DNA from: Tetmemena sp. SeJ-2015
Lineage: Eukaryota; Ciliophora; Spirotrichea; Sporadotrichida; Oxytrichidae
Direction of reading: 5' to 3'
Length of the DNA stretch: 22,099 nt
Assembly (NCBI GenBank): GCA_027382625.1
Contig: JAJKFJ010020964.1
Coordinates: forward strand, 1 to 22,099
A program made the translations under genes and the position numbers. The notes under the pieces are model-generated. The model saw only the letters and a list, made by a program, of their open reading frames with translations. It did no database searches and was not told the origin of the DNA. Positions within the stretch are counted from its first letter, which is position 1, and each line of letters begins with the position of its first letter. Shown here piece by piece: positions 9,958 to 20,090 of this stretch.

Positions 9958-10558
9958 TCTTAATTTACAAATGCTATTGCTCTCAGAATAATTATCTTGC
10001 AATGAATATAAAAAATGTTATTTTATATTGAGTTAATTATTTTTAAAATTTAGGGATCACACAATCTAATTAATTTGAAATTAGCTGAGATTCATATTTT
10101 CTTTTGATAAGTTCTCATATTATTTTCCATAATTTGTTCTACACTTTAGCTTTAATTTATAAAAATAGTTTTGATTAATAAGATTTTTCTTGGTCTGACC
10201 TTTAAAAATATCATCAAATTAAAATTATTAGCCTTGCTTTCTAAGAAATATCCATTTTCACTAATATTGAGATTATAATTGTTTTAAAGAAAATCTTTAA
10301 TATAGAATTGTTTTAATGACTTGCTCTACATTCATATAATATTACTAATACAAAATTAAGAAATCTAGAAATCTATATTCTATTGTATTGTTATTCGAGC
10401 TAAAATGTAGGTTTTAAAGTTCTAGTATTATAAGGATGATTTTATTTTCTTAATGCTAAGAACTAACTGAATAGTATGAGTATTTAAAATAAATATCAAA
10501 CAGATTATAAATAAATGCTTCAATTAATAAATAATTTAAGTGCAAAATATTTTTTCTT
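9958..10558. other. Intergenic spacer between convergent genes 1 and 2
   Basis: About 600 bp of AT-rich sequence between two convergent TGA stops. I see no coding frame, RNA gene or clear terminator. Confidence 0.5.
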
Positions 10559-11470
10559 TCATTCTCCTGATATATGCCTTCGGCCGTTCTTTAATTACTT
10601 TCTAGAAACTTCAAAATCTACAGAGATGTCACTCTAATCTTGATCAAAGAAGAGACTTTTATCTCTATTATAAATAGGTGATTGAGGTTTTACAGCGAAT
10701 TCTCCCATCCTAGTTTGAGGATGGAACTTTGTTTTGTTCTCATTTTTCTTGGATTTTTGTCCAATATTGATTTTATTATCGCTTACTTTAGTCTATTTTT
10801 GTTCAAAATCTACTGAATTTTAGAATTCATCATGGTCTGATTAGAAGAAACTATTTTAATCCTCTATGTCTATATTTGGCTTCTTCACATTAAAAATTAA
10901 TATAAGATTGATAATTTTGATCGAACTATCGGCCAGGAGCGATATTCAAAAGCTGAAAGCCTTCAGGTACATTTTTATATTAGGTTTCTGCTCTGTTTGG
11001 GAGAGTTTAATCCTACTGAAGTAGTAGTGAGCTTTGGAATTCTTATTATTTATTAGTAGCTTCATCTAGGTTCAAGAAACGATTTTACATTTCTTTCTTG
11101 CTTTAGTCGAGATGCTTCCTCGGTCTAACTTTTTTCTTAAGTTTCTTGTTTATTTTTTGCAAATGTTATGAATTTTCATTTATCTTTACTAAAGACGTCT
11201 CCTGCATGCCATTAGTGAAATTGAGTGTCTCCTTTTAAAAATAATTAAGAGTTGAGATGGGATAGGGTGTTTAAATGACTGCCACTCCCTTCCTTGCTTA
11301 CAAGAAAACTTATATTCCTTTATGTTGAACCTGTAACTTGTCCTCCTTGCCCAGTTAAATAAGAAAATTATGATAGTTATGAATTTTATTCTTTCTTAGC
11401 TTTATTTCTTTTTATTCTAGCTTTTATTTTGACCACTATTTGGTAAATGAGTGAGCCAAATAGGTTTCCA
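10559..11470 (-). other. Gene 2 cytoplasmic tail
   Basis: It runs on from the last membrane helix and its basic anchor (IKARIKRNKAKKEQN, about 11390-11440). Two frames are open between about 11440 and 11180: one Ser/Gly/Thr-rich (YLTGQGGQVTGS), one starting at an ATG at 11471 but probably a shadow. Downstream the frame is long and coding-like (ENSQHLQKINKKLKKK, NVPEGFQLLNIAPGRQF). A shift occurs at the A5 run 10892-10896; without one base the frame continues (KKPNIDIEDQNSFFQ) to the TGA at 10559-10561. Composition is Asn/Gln/Lys/Asp-rich and likely disordered. No catalytic motif was seen. Confidence 0.55.
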
Positions 11471-14400
11471 TAATTAACCAACAGATTCAAAACTACTATT
11501 CAAAATAATCAACAGTAATTCAATTTCAACATCTCATTTATTTTTATTGCCATCATTACAAACCTAATCATCTCTAAGTTATCTAAAAAGTTTAATGAGG
11601 ACAATATTTATATCTTACATTTTGTTTTCATCAAAATAATCTATTGAGAATGGAATCAGTAGGTATGATTAAAATTTATTTTAACTTGTATGTCTTTTTA
11701 TGAAAGGGCTAAGATGGTTGCCTCATTATATAAAATATGTTCATTGAAAAGTTCAAAGAATTGCGTTAACTTAGAATCATGCGGCAGTTTCAAAGCTTAG
11801 AAGTGAATTAGTGTGAAGCTGGTTAAGAGTAAAGCCCCATTTTGGAAAGTAGGATAGTCCCCTGCAAAGTTTACTGCCATGCAAAAGATCAATCTTCTAG
11901 CTAGGAATAAACAGATGTTGAGCTCCTAGTCCCTCCTGATATTTACAAAAGAGATATTTAATTTAATTAAGGATTAATTTATAGGTAAAGGGAGTTAAAC
12001 TTGGTCATGAACTCGCTATCTCCCAAAAACTTCTATAACAACATAAATATATGCTATAATTCTATGAAATAATTATAGTTGACTTGAGGAATCGATAAGT
12101 TGTAAAGGGCAAGGAGTAGATAAAGATCGCAAAAACTAGTGTAATCACTTAATTTTGAACATTAGGATCATTCTAAAAAGTTAGTAAGCAATCTATTTTA
12201 CGGCTTGTATTAAGAAATATGGATAATAATGTTTGCTTATTCTAATTTATTATATAAGAATAGAGACAAATTAATCGCAAACACGAAATTCAGATAGCCT
12301 TTCAGTATTGATCTTGTTTATAATTGAATTTATTAATAATTTTCTTTTAAAGTAAAATTTATTTGATTGTATATTAAACTATAATTATGAAAATTATATG
12401 ATCTGAGAAAAGCATTGAAGAAGATCTTAAAACATAATTAATATCATGGCCTTAACTTTCTGGTATATTTTTTAGAATCTATAAAATCTAAAGAGAAGAA
12501 TACTTTACACTCTATATTTGTTGTTGAGCAATTTCAAGATTAATATCAGAGGGGATATTATGGCTAATCCAACAAGAGCTATAAAAACTGTGCCTAAATT
12601 TGAAGATAAACTTGAACTCTCCACTCGTATTAAGTTAATCTTTCTCTTATAAAATTCTTTTCCTTCAAAAGATATCCATAGATTGAAAGTTTGGAGTTAT
12701 TTTAGAAGTATCCGATGCCTAAGAAAACGCAAAGCTAAGATCAATAAATAAAATTTATTATGGCTTAGATAGCCCTTGATTTGATCTTTAGGAATGAAAT
12801 TTAAGTTCGCTATATCGTTTAATGTCTAGCACAGAATGACGAAAGAGTTAGGCAATGAAAGCTACATGTTAGGGATAAAGACTATAATCTGTAGAGTGTT
12901 CATGAGCATCCACAAATTTTTAAGTCCTACTCCTAATACAACTGCCAGTATTAGATTCATAGTAAAAGAGCCAGTAAGAGTTGAGCTCGCTTTATCTCCT
13001 AACTCAGTCAAGTCCTTAGAGAAGTCTATGAAGCATTATATTGATAAGAAAAAGTCATACCGCTTAGGTCCTTTTAAGGAGGGATACCTCGGACGCATTG
13101 ATAGTTCTAAGTTACCATACCATCTAGAGACTCAGCTATGTAGAAGCGGGAGTCTTTGAATTTTATAATTAACTGGTCGTATTTCTACATCGTAAATTAG
13201 CTGAGATTATATCTTACCGGATGTAGAGAGATCTCCTTTGGATTAGTGAAGTTTAGCTAGAGCTATATCAGATTGTCTGACCACTTAGAGTAAGTCCAAT
13301 TAACATTCTTGATCTAATTAATTATTATATATTAATTACTCACTGTCTTGTAAGTTATATTCAAGCTCTTTTATATATCTATGAACTGTGTCCAGTTTAG
13401 TGAAAATATCTGCTTAGAAAATTTAAGAGAAACTAAGCCTTTCTATGTTATTTCAGATATTATAACTGTGATATTTTCCTTTAAATCTTATTTTTGGACA
13501 GTGATATTGTTATCGATATCTCCTTGAGATCGTCTTTTACAGGAGCCTTTTGTGGAGGGACACTTGCTTTTATCTTGAACTCGAATGAATCAGACCCAAA
13601 ATACGTTTCTCCTTCAACTTTTATGACAGCTTATTTTTAATTGAGAAGGATAAATTTTTTAATTAAATCACAATATAATGGTAATATTGCCCATCTAGGG
13701 TTACATCTTCTGAATAAAGATATATACTAATATTTTTTAAAGAGTAAACTCTCTTTTTGAGGAATCGAAAGTGATTGAGCTCAAAAAATTTGAGGACCCA
13801 GAAGATGTAGACGAGTAAAGAAATTAATCGCAGCCTTCAATATCTGAGCTCCATTTTGGAAAGGAGATTAAACTTAAAATTAGAATCCATGATTATAAAA
13901 TCCACAAGTTTAGGTTTACTGTCCTTGAGCCAACCAAATAATTCCAATCAGAGATGATTCGCTTGTTTATCTTAGCTGTAGCGCAAGGATCAGATATCGT
14001 TATAGTGAAGGAAGTTTCTTCTGATAGAGAACTTATAGCACCTTTAAGTGTAATAGTGTAAGTGCCTACACTACTCGCATCCCAAGCAAGAATAAAGAAG
14101 GTCAAGCTGGAAGAATCAAAAGCTAAAAAGCTTGGTAGATTACCACTAGTGAACCCATCAACAGTTATTGAGTATTAAATTGGAGAGCACACTTATGGAG
14201 ATATATCGGGGACTACGGTCCATGGAGTGGCAGTGAATCTTTTTATAGTAGATGAAATATCGAAATTCTAATTGGAACAGATACTAAAAAATATTTGTAA
14301 ACTGGAGTTATCGAGAGGCAAGAGGTAGATGAAATTACCTGGAGTGTGTAAGTATAGGTTGATATTTAACTCAAATATATGGCTTTGACAGTAAATGTGT

Positions 14401-17400
14401 AGCTATTGACTAGGCTATAGTCATTTGTTTAAACTGTAAGTTATCCATTCACTCCAAAAGCCAAAGATGTTGAAGAAACTGTAGTATGATAAAATATATT
14501 ATATGTAGCTAGCGATACAACGCCTGATGGACTAATTGTCATGGTAAAACTAGATTAGCACGCAGATAATGAATTAGAAGTTGTGAAACCAATAGATGGC
14601 AAAGACAAAGCTTGTGACCCAGAGCCTACTGTATAAGAAGCTGTTTATGTTCCTAATGATTGCAGCACTAAACCTTCACAGGGGTTTACTATAGTGATAG
14701 TCTAGGTTAAAGTTTTTGTTAAAAATATTTTTTAAGTTTTTGAGACCCCATCAAAAAGAGATCCTTTCACTGCAATGCTAAAAGTAAATCCAGATATCAA
14801 ATAGTTAGAGGATGAAATTGTAAATGATTTATCTGTAAACCAATTTTTGTTTTGACTAAATCTCTAAGTAATTTCTCTAATTTAGCAGAGAATGTAACCA
14901 TAGAGTCTCAATAATATTTTCTCCATTAGTGTTTCCTGATGCTACTTGCGAATATGTGATAGAACCACAAGACTATGAGTTACTAAAATCAGTAAAAGTT
15001 ATGATCAAGCTTGGATCTCCGATTGTATAAGTATATGTGGAAGACTGAAATGATCCTGCTGTCAAACTAGATGTAGAGCAAGTTGAATCGCTAAATGTAA
15101 CTGTGAATGTATCAACGCATGTGTAGGGTAGAGTCTGGTCCTAATCTTTTTATTTTAAGGCTATAATTTTAAGACTCACTACATTCGAAGTCAGCCCCTA
15201 AATTTAAATTAAAGTAGAGCGAGGGAATACGCTTCAACTCTCAGACTATAAACTGAAGAGACTGAGTAAATTAATAAATTTTGTAAATAATAATTTAAAT
15301 CTGAAAGGTTACTGGACTCATTGATTTATAAAGACTATCAAAGGACGATGGGCTCTGAACTAACAATTATTGCTCAAAATTAAGTAAAAATAAACCTTAG
15401 TTTAATAAATGAAATTTTCAAAGAAATTGTTACTTTTAGATTAACATATTATGGGATATATTTAATAAAATTTATATCTTTTTTTATATTGATTAATTGG
15501 TAATGAAATCAAAATGCCCTTTCAATCTATTAAATAGTGTAAATTTAATTTGAAGGATAATAGGTCAGCACATTCTTGCAGGATAAAGTGCTTGGGGTGC
15601 AAGAAATTGCGAATATAATGAAAATGAGAAAAATAGCAAATATTGATAGATTATAATTATATCTTAAATGAAATAGAATAGACATTAGCTTGACAGAAGA
15701 TAGATAATAAATTTCATAATTTTTATGTCTAAATAATTAAATATACTTCAAGAATTTATTTATTTTTAATTTAGCAATTGCAAAGCATAATTAGTTTGAA
15801 TGCGGGCTTTTTTTTAAAAAAAATATTTGCTAAAATTTAAATGCAGCTTGTGACTGATATTAAAACCTATTCAATTAAGATGGTTAAATGAGTGAAATGT
15901 TCTTTGCTGAGAAACTTACGTCCTTTTTAATCAGCCATGATTGTCTTTATAAAAGGATAAAAGTTAATTTTTGACACAAATTAATGTCTAAGATAATAAT
16001 CTTTGAATATTAAATGTTATAAGTCAGTAGCAGATTGATAAAGATCGAATGCATAATTAGATGAGACAGTTAATTTTATTAGGTTAGGGGGTGATACTAA
16101 GAGTTGAACTCGTGCATGCATCTGCATTAGCTAGAAGATTTTTACACTTTCAATTATTTTAAGATGAATAACGAAAGTACCGGATGAGAAATTTCTAGAA
16201 CCTGAATTAACAACCAATTAAACTTGGATATCCTAGATATTCCTGGGCTTGGCATATTTGCAATCGACACTAAATAAACGTAAAATAAATATTTGACTAT
16301 GCCAGTTGACTGATCAAAAGTAATTTTGGGTTGGCTGTTTGTAATCGATTCTCCATTTAAAATTAATTTGTGGTCAGACTAAGAATTGAGTCAAGCTGCA
16401 AAGACTAGATGATGGAGTGGCGAGTCCTATGCTAAAACTTGAAAGTAATGTATCATAGTAATAATACAGGTCACTTAGAGCTGGAAAAGCTACAATTATA
16501 TTATATTTTTTAAAATTATAAGGTTAAAATATAATTGAATAAGCTAATAAAGTTTTAAAACCTATGTGAATATACATTAAATTCTGTCAAAAGAATGAAG
16601 ATAGAAAATCCTTATAAGTTATTTAAGTTTATCTTTCTTAGAATATAATTTAAAAAACTAGTAAATTTAATTAAAAATGGTTTTAAGCAGTGGAATCTGA
16701 AATTTAAATAATGAGAAAACTTCAAATAAATTTTAAAAATTTACTTTAAATTTTAAATACTTAAATATCTAAGTTATAAATTGTGAATATATTTATGCTA
16801 TAAATCGATTAAAACTTAAATACGTTTAATATTAAAATAAGCAAAAACTCTTGAAGATAGAATAGTATACCTATTTAGTATAATTTCATTTTTTTAATAC
16901 ATAATCTTAAAATTTAAATATATTTTTACAGTGAGTGAATTTCATCGCAAGTTTTGGATGCCACTTTAAATAATTATAGAGTTCTTTATGGTATAAGAAA
17001 CCGACTAAGATAGAGGACTTGGATTTAAAATATTTCATTTTAATTTCCATAAGTTTGACCAAAAGTTGTTATCGATGCCGTGCCAACTATGGTGAGAGTG
17101 TAAGTACCTAGTGTAGATGAGATACTAGGATTACAGGAGATTTAGCGTGTTGAAGAATCGAATGATAATATTTTGTTATCATTAAATAACAAAATTTGGT
17201 TCACAATTAATTTTTGAATAAAGTCTTAATGAGAAATAGTTTATTCGTGAGTACCTTTCTATTAGATTCAAGAAATTTAAATTCACTCATAATAAAGATA
17301 AATTCAAATAATTATTTAAGATTTAATATATTTGAAATATAATAAAATTTATTACAAACAAAGGATTTTATGTGAATAATATGGTGGTATATTAGCATCA

Positions 17401-20090
17401 TTGGAAGAGTAGGAGTAAGTGATAGCTAAGTCAGTGCACCTGGAATCAGTGAATGTAAATGGAGTCATAGTGGCCATTATCTGGTTACCATCAGAAGTGT
17501 AACAGTTGTAAGTCAGACTGCTTGGGAAAGTGTTCATGGCACTGTAGTAGGGACAGAAGTGTTTATTTGGATTCAGCAGCTACCCTGAACCACTTAGACC
17601 TGGTATCGCTGGACTAGATACTGCAAGAGTATCAAATATATTTTTAAACTGATCAGTTGTAGATGCTACTGTTCTTGTAGGTAGCGTATAAGACTAATAC
17701 TTTATGGAAGTTGTAGTTGTCTGAGTCAAGGTGGGACTAGAAGGCTTGTAGCATAGACTGTTTACATCATTAGTAGTTATGAGTCCTGGATATCCTGAAA
17801 TAGGATAAGTGCCACTTATGAAATTAGTATCAGTCCTTCCTCCCAGATAGAGTACATAATTAGTCCCATCGAATATCAATCTTATTAATTTTATTTTTGT
17901 GAATGCCATAATCCCCGCAAAGTAAAGAGAACCTGTAGAGTAGCCAAGCATTGTGACTCTCTATACTTAGACTTTGGTGGCAGAGTAATCGAAATTAATG
18001 GTGAAAATGTTCATGAAATATGAAGTATAGTCATCTTTTAGAAAAAATATTATCTGCAATTAAGTAGAGCGATGAAGAACTTATAGCTTTTAAGCAAATT
18101 GGGTGCAACATAAGAGTGGATGCACTACACAATCATAATCAGCAAGCAATATTTGTTAAAGAAAATGAGCTTACAAAATATCATATTATGAAACAGTAGC
18201 TCCTAAATAATATTTATTCCTAGTGAAACTACTCTTTGGATATACAACTCTACAAATATATAGTCGTCAGTTTAAATTATAATAATATTAAACGGATTAA
18301 GGAATCCCTCAAGGTATAAAAAGAGAGCCAAAATATTTATGATTAAATAAGTAATAAATTAAATGATCGTGACAAACTATCTAATGATATTTTTAGCCTA
18401 TTTAATAATCTAAATTTTTGCAAAATAAAGAAATTTATTTCACTTGAGGACTATTATTCTGCTTAATAAATTGCAAAAAAAAATCAGAAAACTGAATTAC
18501 AGCTTTTATTAGCTAAATATATTGTAACAAAGAAATGGCCCTTCCTTCTTTTTTTGCTCGAACTTCTCTTTTTTTTCTTAAATCATTTTTATCTTGGGTA
18601 AGGCTTGCATTTATCCCTGATCCAATGCGAAAAGATTATTACCACATAAGGGAAAGAAAAAGTTTTTGGTGAATGTTCTTTTTTAATAGAAAATATAATA
18701 ATTTATATCGGTTAAATATTCTGTAAATATAATTTGGAATAAAAAATCAGTGTAGGTAATAGTATTGAAGACAAAGTCGCTTGAAGTAACTGGGTCAGTG
18801 TAAACTTCTACTATATTTTTATACTAATGTGCCATAGTAGAATTAAAAAAGGTTTGAAACTTCTGTGCTTAGCAGAGTAAATTTTACAATGAATCCTTCA
18901 ATCTTCACCAATCCAATTATACTATTTTAAATTTAACTTTATAATAGATTGCAATTTAATGCTGGATAAGAGGAACTGCCCTTCAGCCTCCCAGTAACAT
19001 AGAGTCTAGAGTAGTCCGAACTTAGCATCAAACCTAAATATAATCTTAGAGAAAGTGAGAGAAATTAATTTACATTTGATGACATCTCCCCCAGTTTTGT
19101 AGTTTAGGTTGTAAGTAAGAGCTGAAGATCCTTATGCAAAGCTCTGTATCTTGAATCTAAAAAGTAGCCATCCTGAATAAAGTGAAGTTGAAGAAGTTTA
19201 TATAATTTAAGGAAATGATCAATTAATTTTTAAGCAGCAACATAGATGCTATCAGAGGAATCTATAGCTATACTCTGACTGGAAAACTGAACAGAGCTGT
19301 AGGCGCCTATTTAAAAGACGTTGTAGAGAGAGCCATCTGACACACTCACAACAAATATAGTAAAGGTCTTCTCAAACGTCATCACTGCAAGTGTTTAGCT
19401 TAAATATGTATATATATATATTCATAGAGTCACCTCTGTAAAAGCAATAGCACTTAAGATAAATAATTTGATTGAACTTTGGCAATAGTATTTAGACCAA
19501 GTTATTTTCCCATTAGGATCAATCATTTAAAATAGAGGTAAAATTATTTCTGCAAAAGCGCATTTGGTATATGCAGGAAATCCCTAGTAAGTAGTATCTG
19601 TAGTAAATTTTAGCATTTAAAAAAATTAATTTTTTAGTGGATCCTCCTATTAGAATCTAAATTTTAGTTAAAGAAATATTTTTGAAGCGTTTTTTTGTAG
19701 AAATGATTACTTTATTAAGGGAAACAGCCTTATTCTTACATTAGAGTATTAATCGATAGCAAAACTATAAAGTTAAAATTTATTAAATAGATGGTCGCAC
19801 TATTTAATTCTTATTCAAGAGGTTGAATTATTTAGAGAATTTCGGAATGGTGCCAGTAGAGGTTATAAATAAAAAACTCCAAAATTTTTTTTTAAAAAAA
19901 TCAGCACATATAATTACTCTTGGCACATTTAAGAGTTTAATAAATAAACAATTTTAGTCTTGATATTTTATTTATCAAAAGGCTCTGTCTGGAAAAATGT
20001 TGAGAATCCCGCGTCTTATTACTTATACAAAATAAATGAGAGATAATATTAGCCATAAGGAGCATCAAGAAAAATAGTTTTGCTTTTCAT
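10559..20090 (-). CDS. Gene 2: giant surface protein (propeller-like N-terminus, Ig/cadherin-like repeats, multi-pass C-terminus), IES-interrupted
   Basis: Minus-strand coding segments (TAA/TAG = Gln) follow each other in family order over about 9.5 kb. A beta-propeller-like N-terminal region lies at 20.3-17.35 kb and Cys-rich Ig/cadherin-like repeats at 17.2-13.0 kb. The membrane module lies at 13.0-11.4 kb, and a charged tail ends at the TGA at 10559-10561. It is a paralogue of gene 1, tail-to-tail with it. Typical repeat signatures are SSVGTYTITLKGAI followed by a Thr-rich strand and DPC (about 13.96-14.1 kb), and TYTIGDPSLIITFTDFSNS (about 15.0 kb). The start is uncertain: ATG at 20090 opens a hydrophobic leader, and another hydrophobic stretch lies near 20330. 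The protein is presumably at the cell surface with its tail inside. Treating all segments as one gene is inference. Remaining frame breaks mean no intact reading frame exists in this form of the DNA. Confidence 0.6.
11197..11227 (-). other. Weak candidate IES in tail, pointer GTCTCCT (30 bp)
   Basis: GTCTCCT occurs at 11197-11203 and 11227-11233, 30 bp apart. The seven-base repeat is longer than expected in such a short span. The joined frame runs into a TGA soon after, so excision here is not supported by the protein reading. Confidence 0.2.
11497..11548 (-). other. IES, 48 bp, pointer TATT
   Basis: TATT (AATA on the coding strand) occurs at 11497-11500 and 11545-11548. Excision joins IRFVMMAI to VVLNLLVNYGNLF in frame. 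The result aligns without gaps to gene 1's WILIFLTLFNISINF. The insert carries in-frame TGA codons, so it must be removed for the protein to continue. Confidence 0.6.
11580..11615 (-). other. IES, 31 bp, pointer TATCT
   Basis: TATCT (AGATA on the coding strand) occurs at 11580-11584 and 11611-11615. Removing 31 bp restores frame between DYFDENKMQ and DNLEMIRF. With this join, the distance from the Asp-Tyr to the next helix equals that in gene 1. Confidence 0.65.
11664..11703 (-). other. IES, 35 bp, pointer TATGA
   Basis: TATGA (TCATA on the coding strand) occurs at 11664-11668 and 11699-11703. Removing 35 bp changes frame by exactly the needed amount and gives ATILALSYLLIPFSIDY. That aligns with gene 1's GCILLACYCLIAFSDY. 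The interior is strongly AT-rich and lacks GT...AG splice ends. Confidence 0.75.
11723..11745 (-). other. Ultra-short IES, 18 bp, pointer TCATT
   Basis: TCATT (AATGA on the coding strand) occurs at 11723-11727 and 11741-11745. Removing 18 bp turns a doubled reading (LFNEHILYNEATIL) into LFNEATILALS. This matches gene 1's IFNEGCILLAC and the family's FNE motif exactly. The insert keeps frame, so a six-residue insertion in the protein is the alternative. Confidence 0.6.
12029..12085 (-). other. IES, 53 bp, pointer ACTT
   Basis: ACTT (AAGT on the coding strand) occurs at 12029-12032 and 12082-12085. Removing 53 bp joins FTTYRFLK to FLGDSEFMTKFNSLY, restoring frame. An intron reading (GTCAAC...TATAG) would give the wrong frame, which favours an IES. 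Confidence 0.65.
12170..12245 (-). other. Candidate IES, 69 bp, pointer ATTCTAA
   Basis: ATTCTAA occurs at 12170-12176 and 12239-12245, the longest repeat in the cluster. Removal brings LFLYNKLE next to NDPNVQNQVITLVFA, close to the spacing in gene 1. However, the join needs one extra base to keep frame. Either the sequence has a one-base error here or the junction is elsewhere. Confidence 0.45.
12309..12404 (-). other. IES, 90 bp, pointer TGATCT
   Basis: TGATCT (AGATCA on the coding strand) occurs at 12309-12314 and 12399-12404. Excision gives FFNAFLRSILKGYLNFVFAI, gap-free against gene 1's FFNTILRTFLEGYFEVSIAC. The interior is extremely AT-rich. It is not bounded by TA dinucleotides that would give an in-frame join, arguing against a Paramecium-type IES. 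Confidence 0.75.
12424..12445 (-). other. Ultra-short IES, 19 bp, pointer ATC
   Basis: ATC (GAT on the coding strand) occurs at 12424-12426 and 12443-12445. Removing 19 bp restores frame between YQKVKAM and IFFNAFLR. That gives the same residue count as gene 1's YAKIAKDLFFN. Confidence 0.6.
15300..15990. other. AT-rich gap within gene 2, little recognised
   Basis: Between repeat pieces ending near 15290 and resuming near 16000 I see only scattered weak minus-strand frames and no clear family signature. A short G3/T8/A8 block lies at 15800-15825. It is likely to contain one or more IESs. Confidence 0.4.
16520..16960. other. AT-rich gap within gene 2, nothing recognised
   Basis: About 440 bp almost without G/C-rich codons, flanked by repeat-domain coding on both sides. 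No coding, RNA or repeat pair was recognised; it is a probable IES. Confidence 0.4.
17163..17375 (-). other. Candidate IES, 210 bp, pointer TGA
   Basis: TGA (TCA on the coding strand) occurs at 17163-17165 and 17373-17375. Removing 210 bp joins NDANIPPYYS to FDSSTRQISCNPSISS in frame, recreating the Phe-Asp-Ser-Ser-Thr turn seen in other repeats. The interior is very AT-rich. The pointer is short, so chance is possible. Confidence 0.5.

Larger units (their letters stand above)
11400..13020 (-). other. Gene 2 conserved multi-pass membrane module
   Basis: From 13020 downward: LTGSFTMNLILAVVLGVG, LWMLMNTLQIIVFIPNM, IANLNFIP, then NFQSMDIF, NLGTVFIALVGLAIISPLIL, KIYQKVKAM, IFFNAFLRS, LKGYLNFVFAINLSLFLYN, ITLVFAIFIYSLPFTTYRFL, LGDSEFMTKFNSLY, EGLGAQHLF, FLARRLIFCMAVNFAGDYP, LFNE, ATILALS, YLLIPFSIDYFDENKMQ and VVLNLLVNYGNLFGSLIY. 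These match gene 1's module motif for motif. The pieces lie in different frames and are separated by the small direct-repeat-bounded inserts listed separately. Short plus-strand frames in this region (for example 12836-13159) are shadows. Confidence 0.75.
13020..17165 (-). other. Gene 2 Ig/cadherin-like repeat region
   Basis: At least six Cys-containing beta-sandwich-like repeats are visible. Each has a Tyr-rich strand, a Trp- or Cys-bearing centre, an Ile/Leu-Thr/Ser-Phe-Asp segment, and GTYT. Clear pieces lie at about 13.0-13.48 kb (ISEITQKGLVSLKFSKQI, LQLNFTNPKEI), 13.5-13.9 kb (ETYFGSDSFEFKIKASVPP), 13.9-14.3 kb, 14.35-14.75 kb (YTVGSGSQALSLPSIGF), 14.75-15.29 kb, 16.0-16.2 kb, 16.2-16.51 kb (ESITNSQPKITFDQSTGIV) and 17.0-17.16 kb (STLGTYTLTIVGTASI). 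Frame changes between pieces are frequent. Such domains are typical of ciliate surface proteins; the ligand is unknown. Confidence 0.65.

Noticed and set aside
10930..11471. Separate small minus-strand gene starting at the ATG at 11471
   Set aside because: Another frame over the same bases continues gene 2's last helix and basic anchor; the long downstream frame is better explained as gene 2's tail.
11640..12170. Plus-strand frames with apparently coding-like composition
   Set aside because: They change frame repeatedly and lie antisense to the gene 2 membrane module, which has clear family motifs.
12836..13159. 107-codon plus-strand frame starting MTKELGNES
   Set aside because: The opposite strand here encodes conserved membrane-module and repeat sequence matching gene 1; the plus frame is a shadow.
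16085..16140. GAGTTCAACTC resembling a tRNA T-arm on the minus strand
   Set aside because: The arm does not pair to five bases and the A-box spacing is wrong; the stretch reads as part of gene 2 coding.
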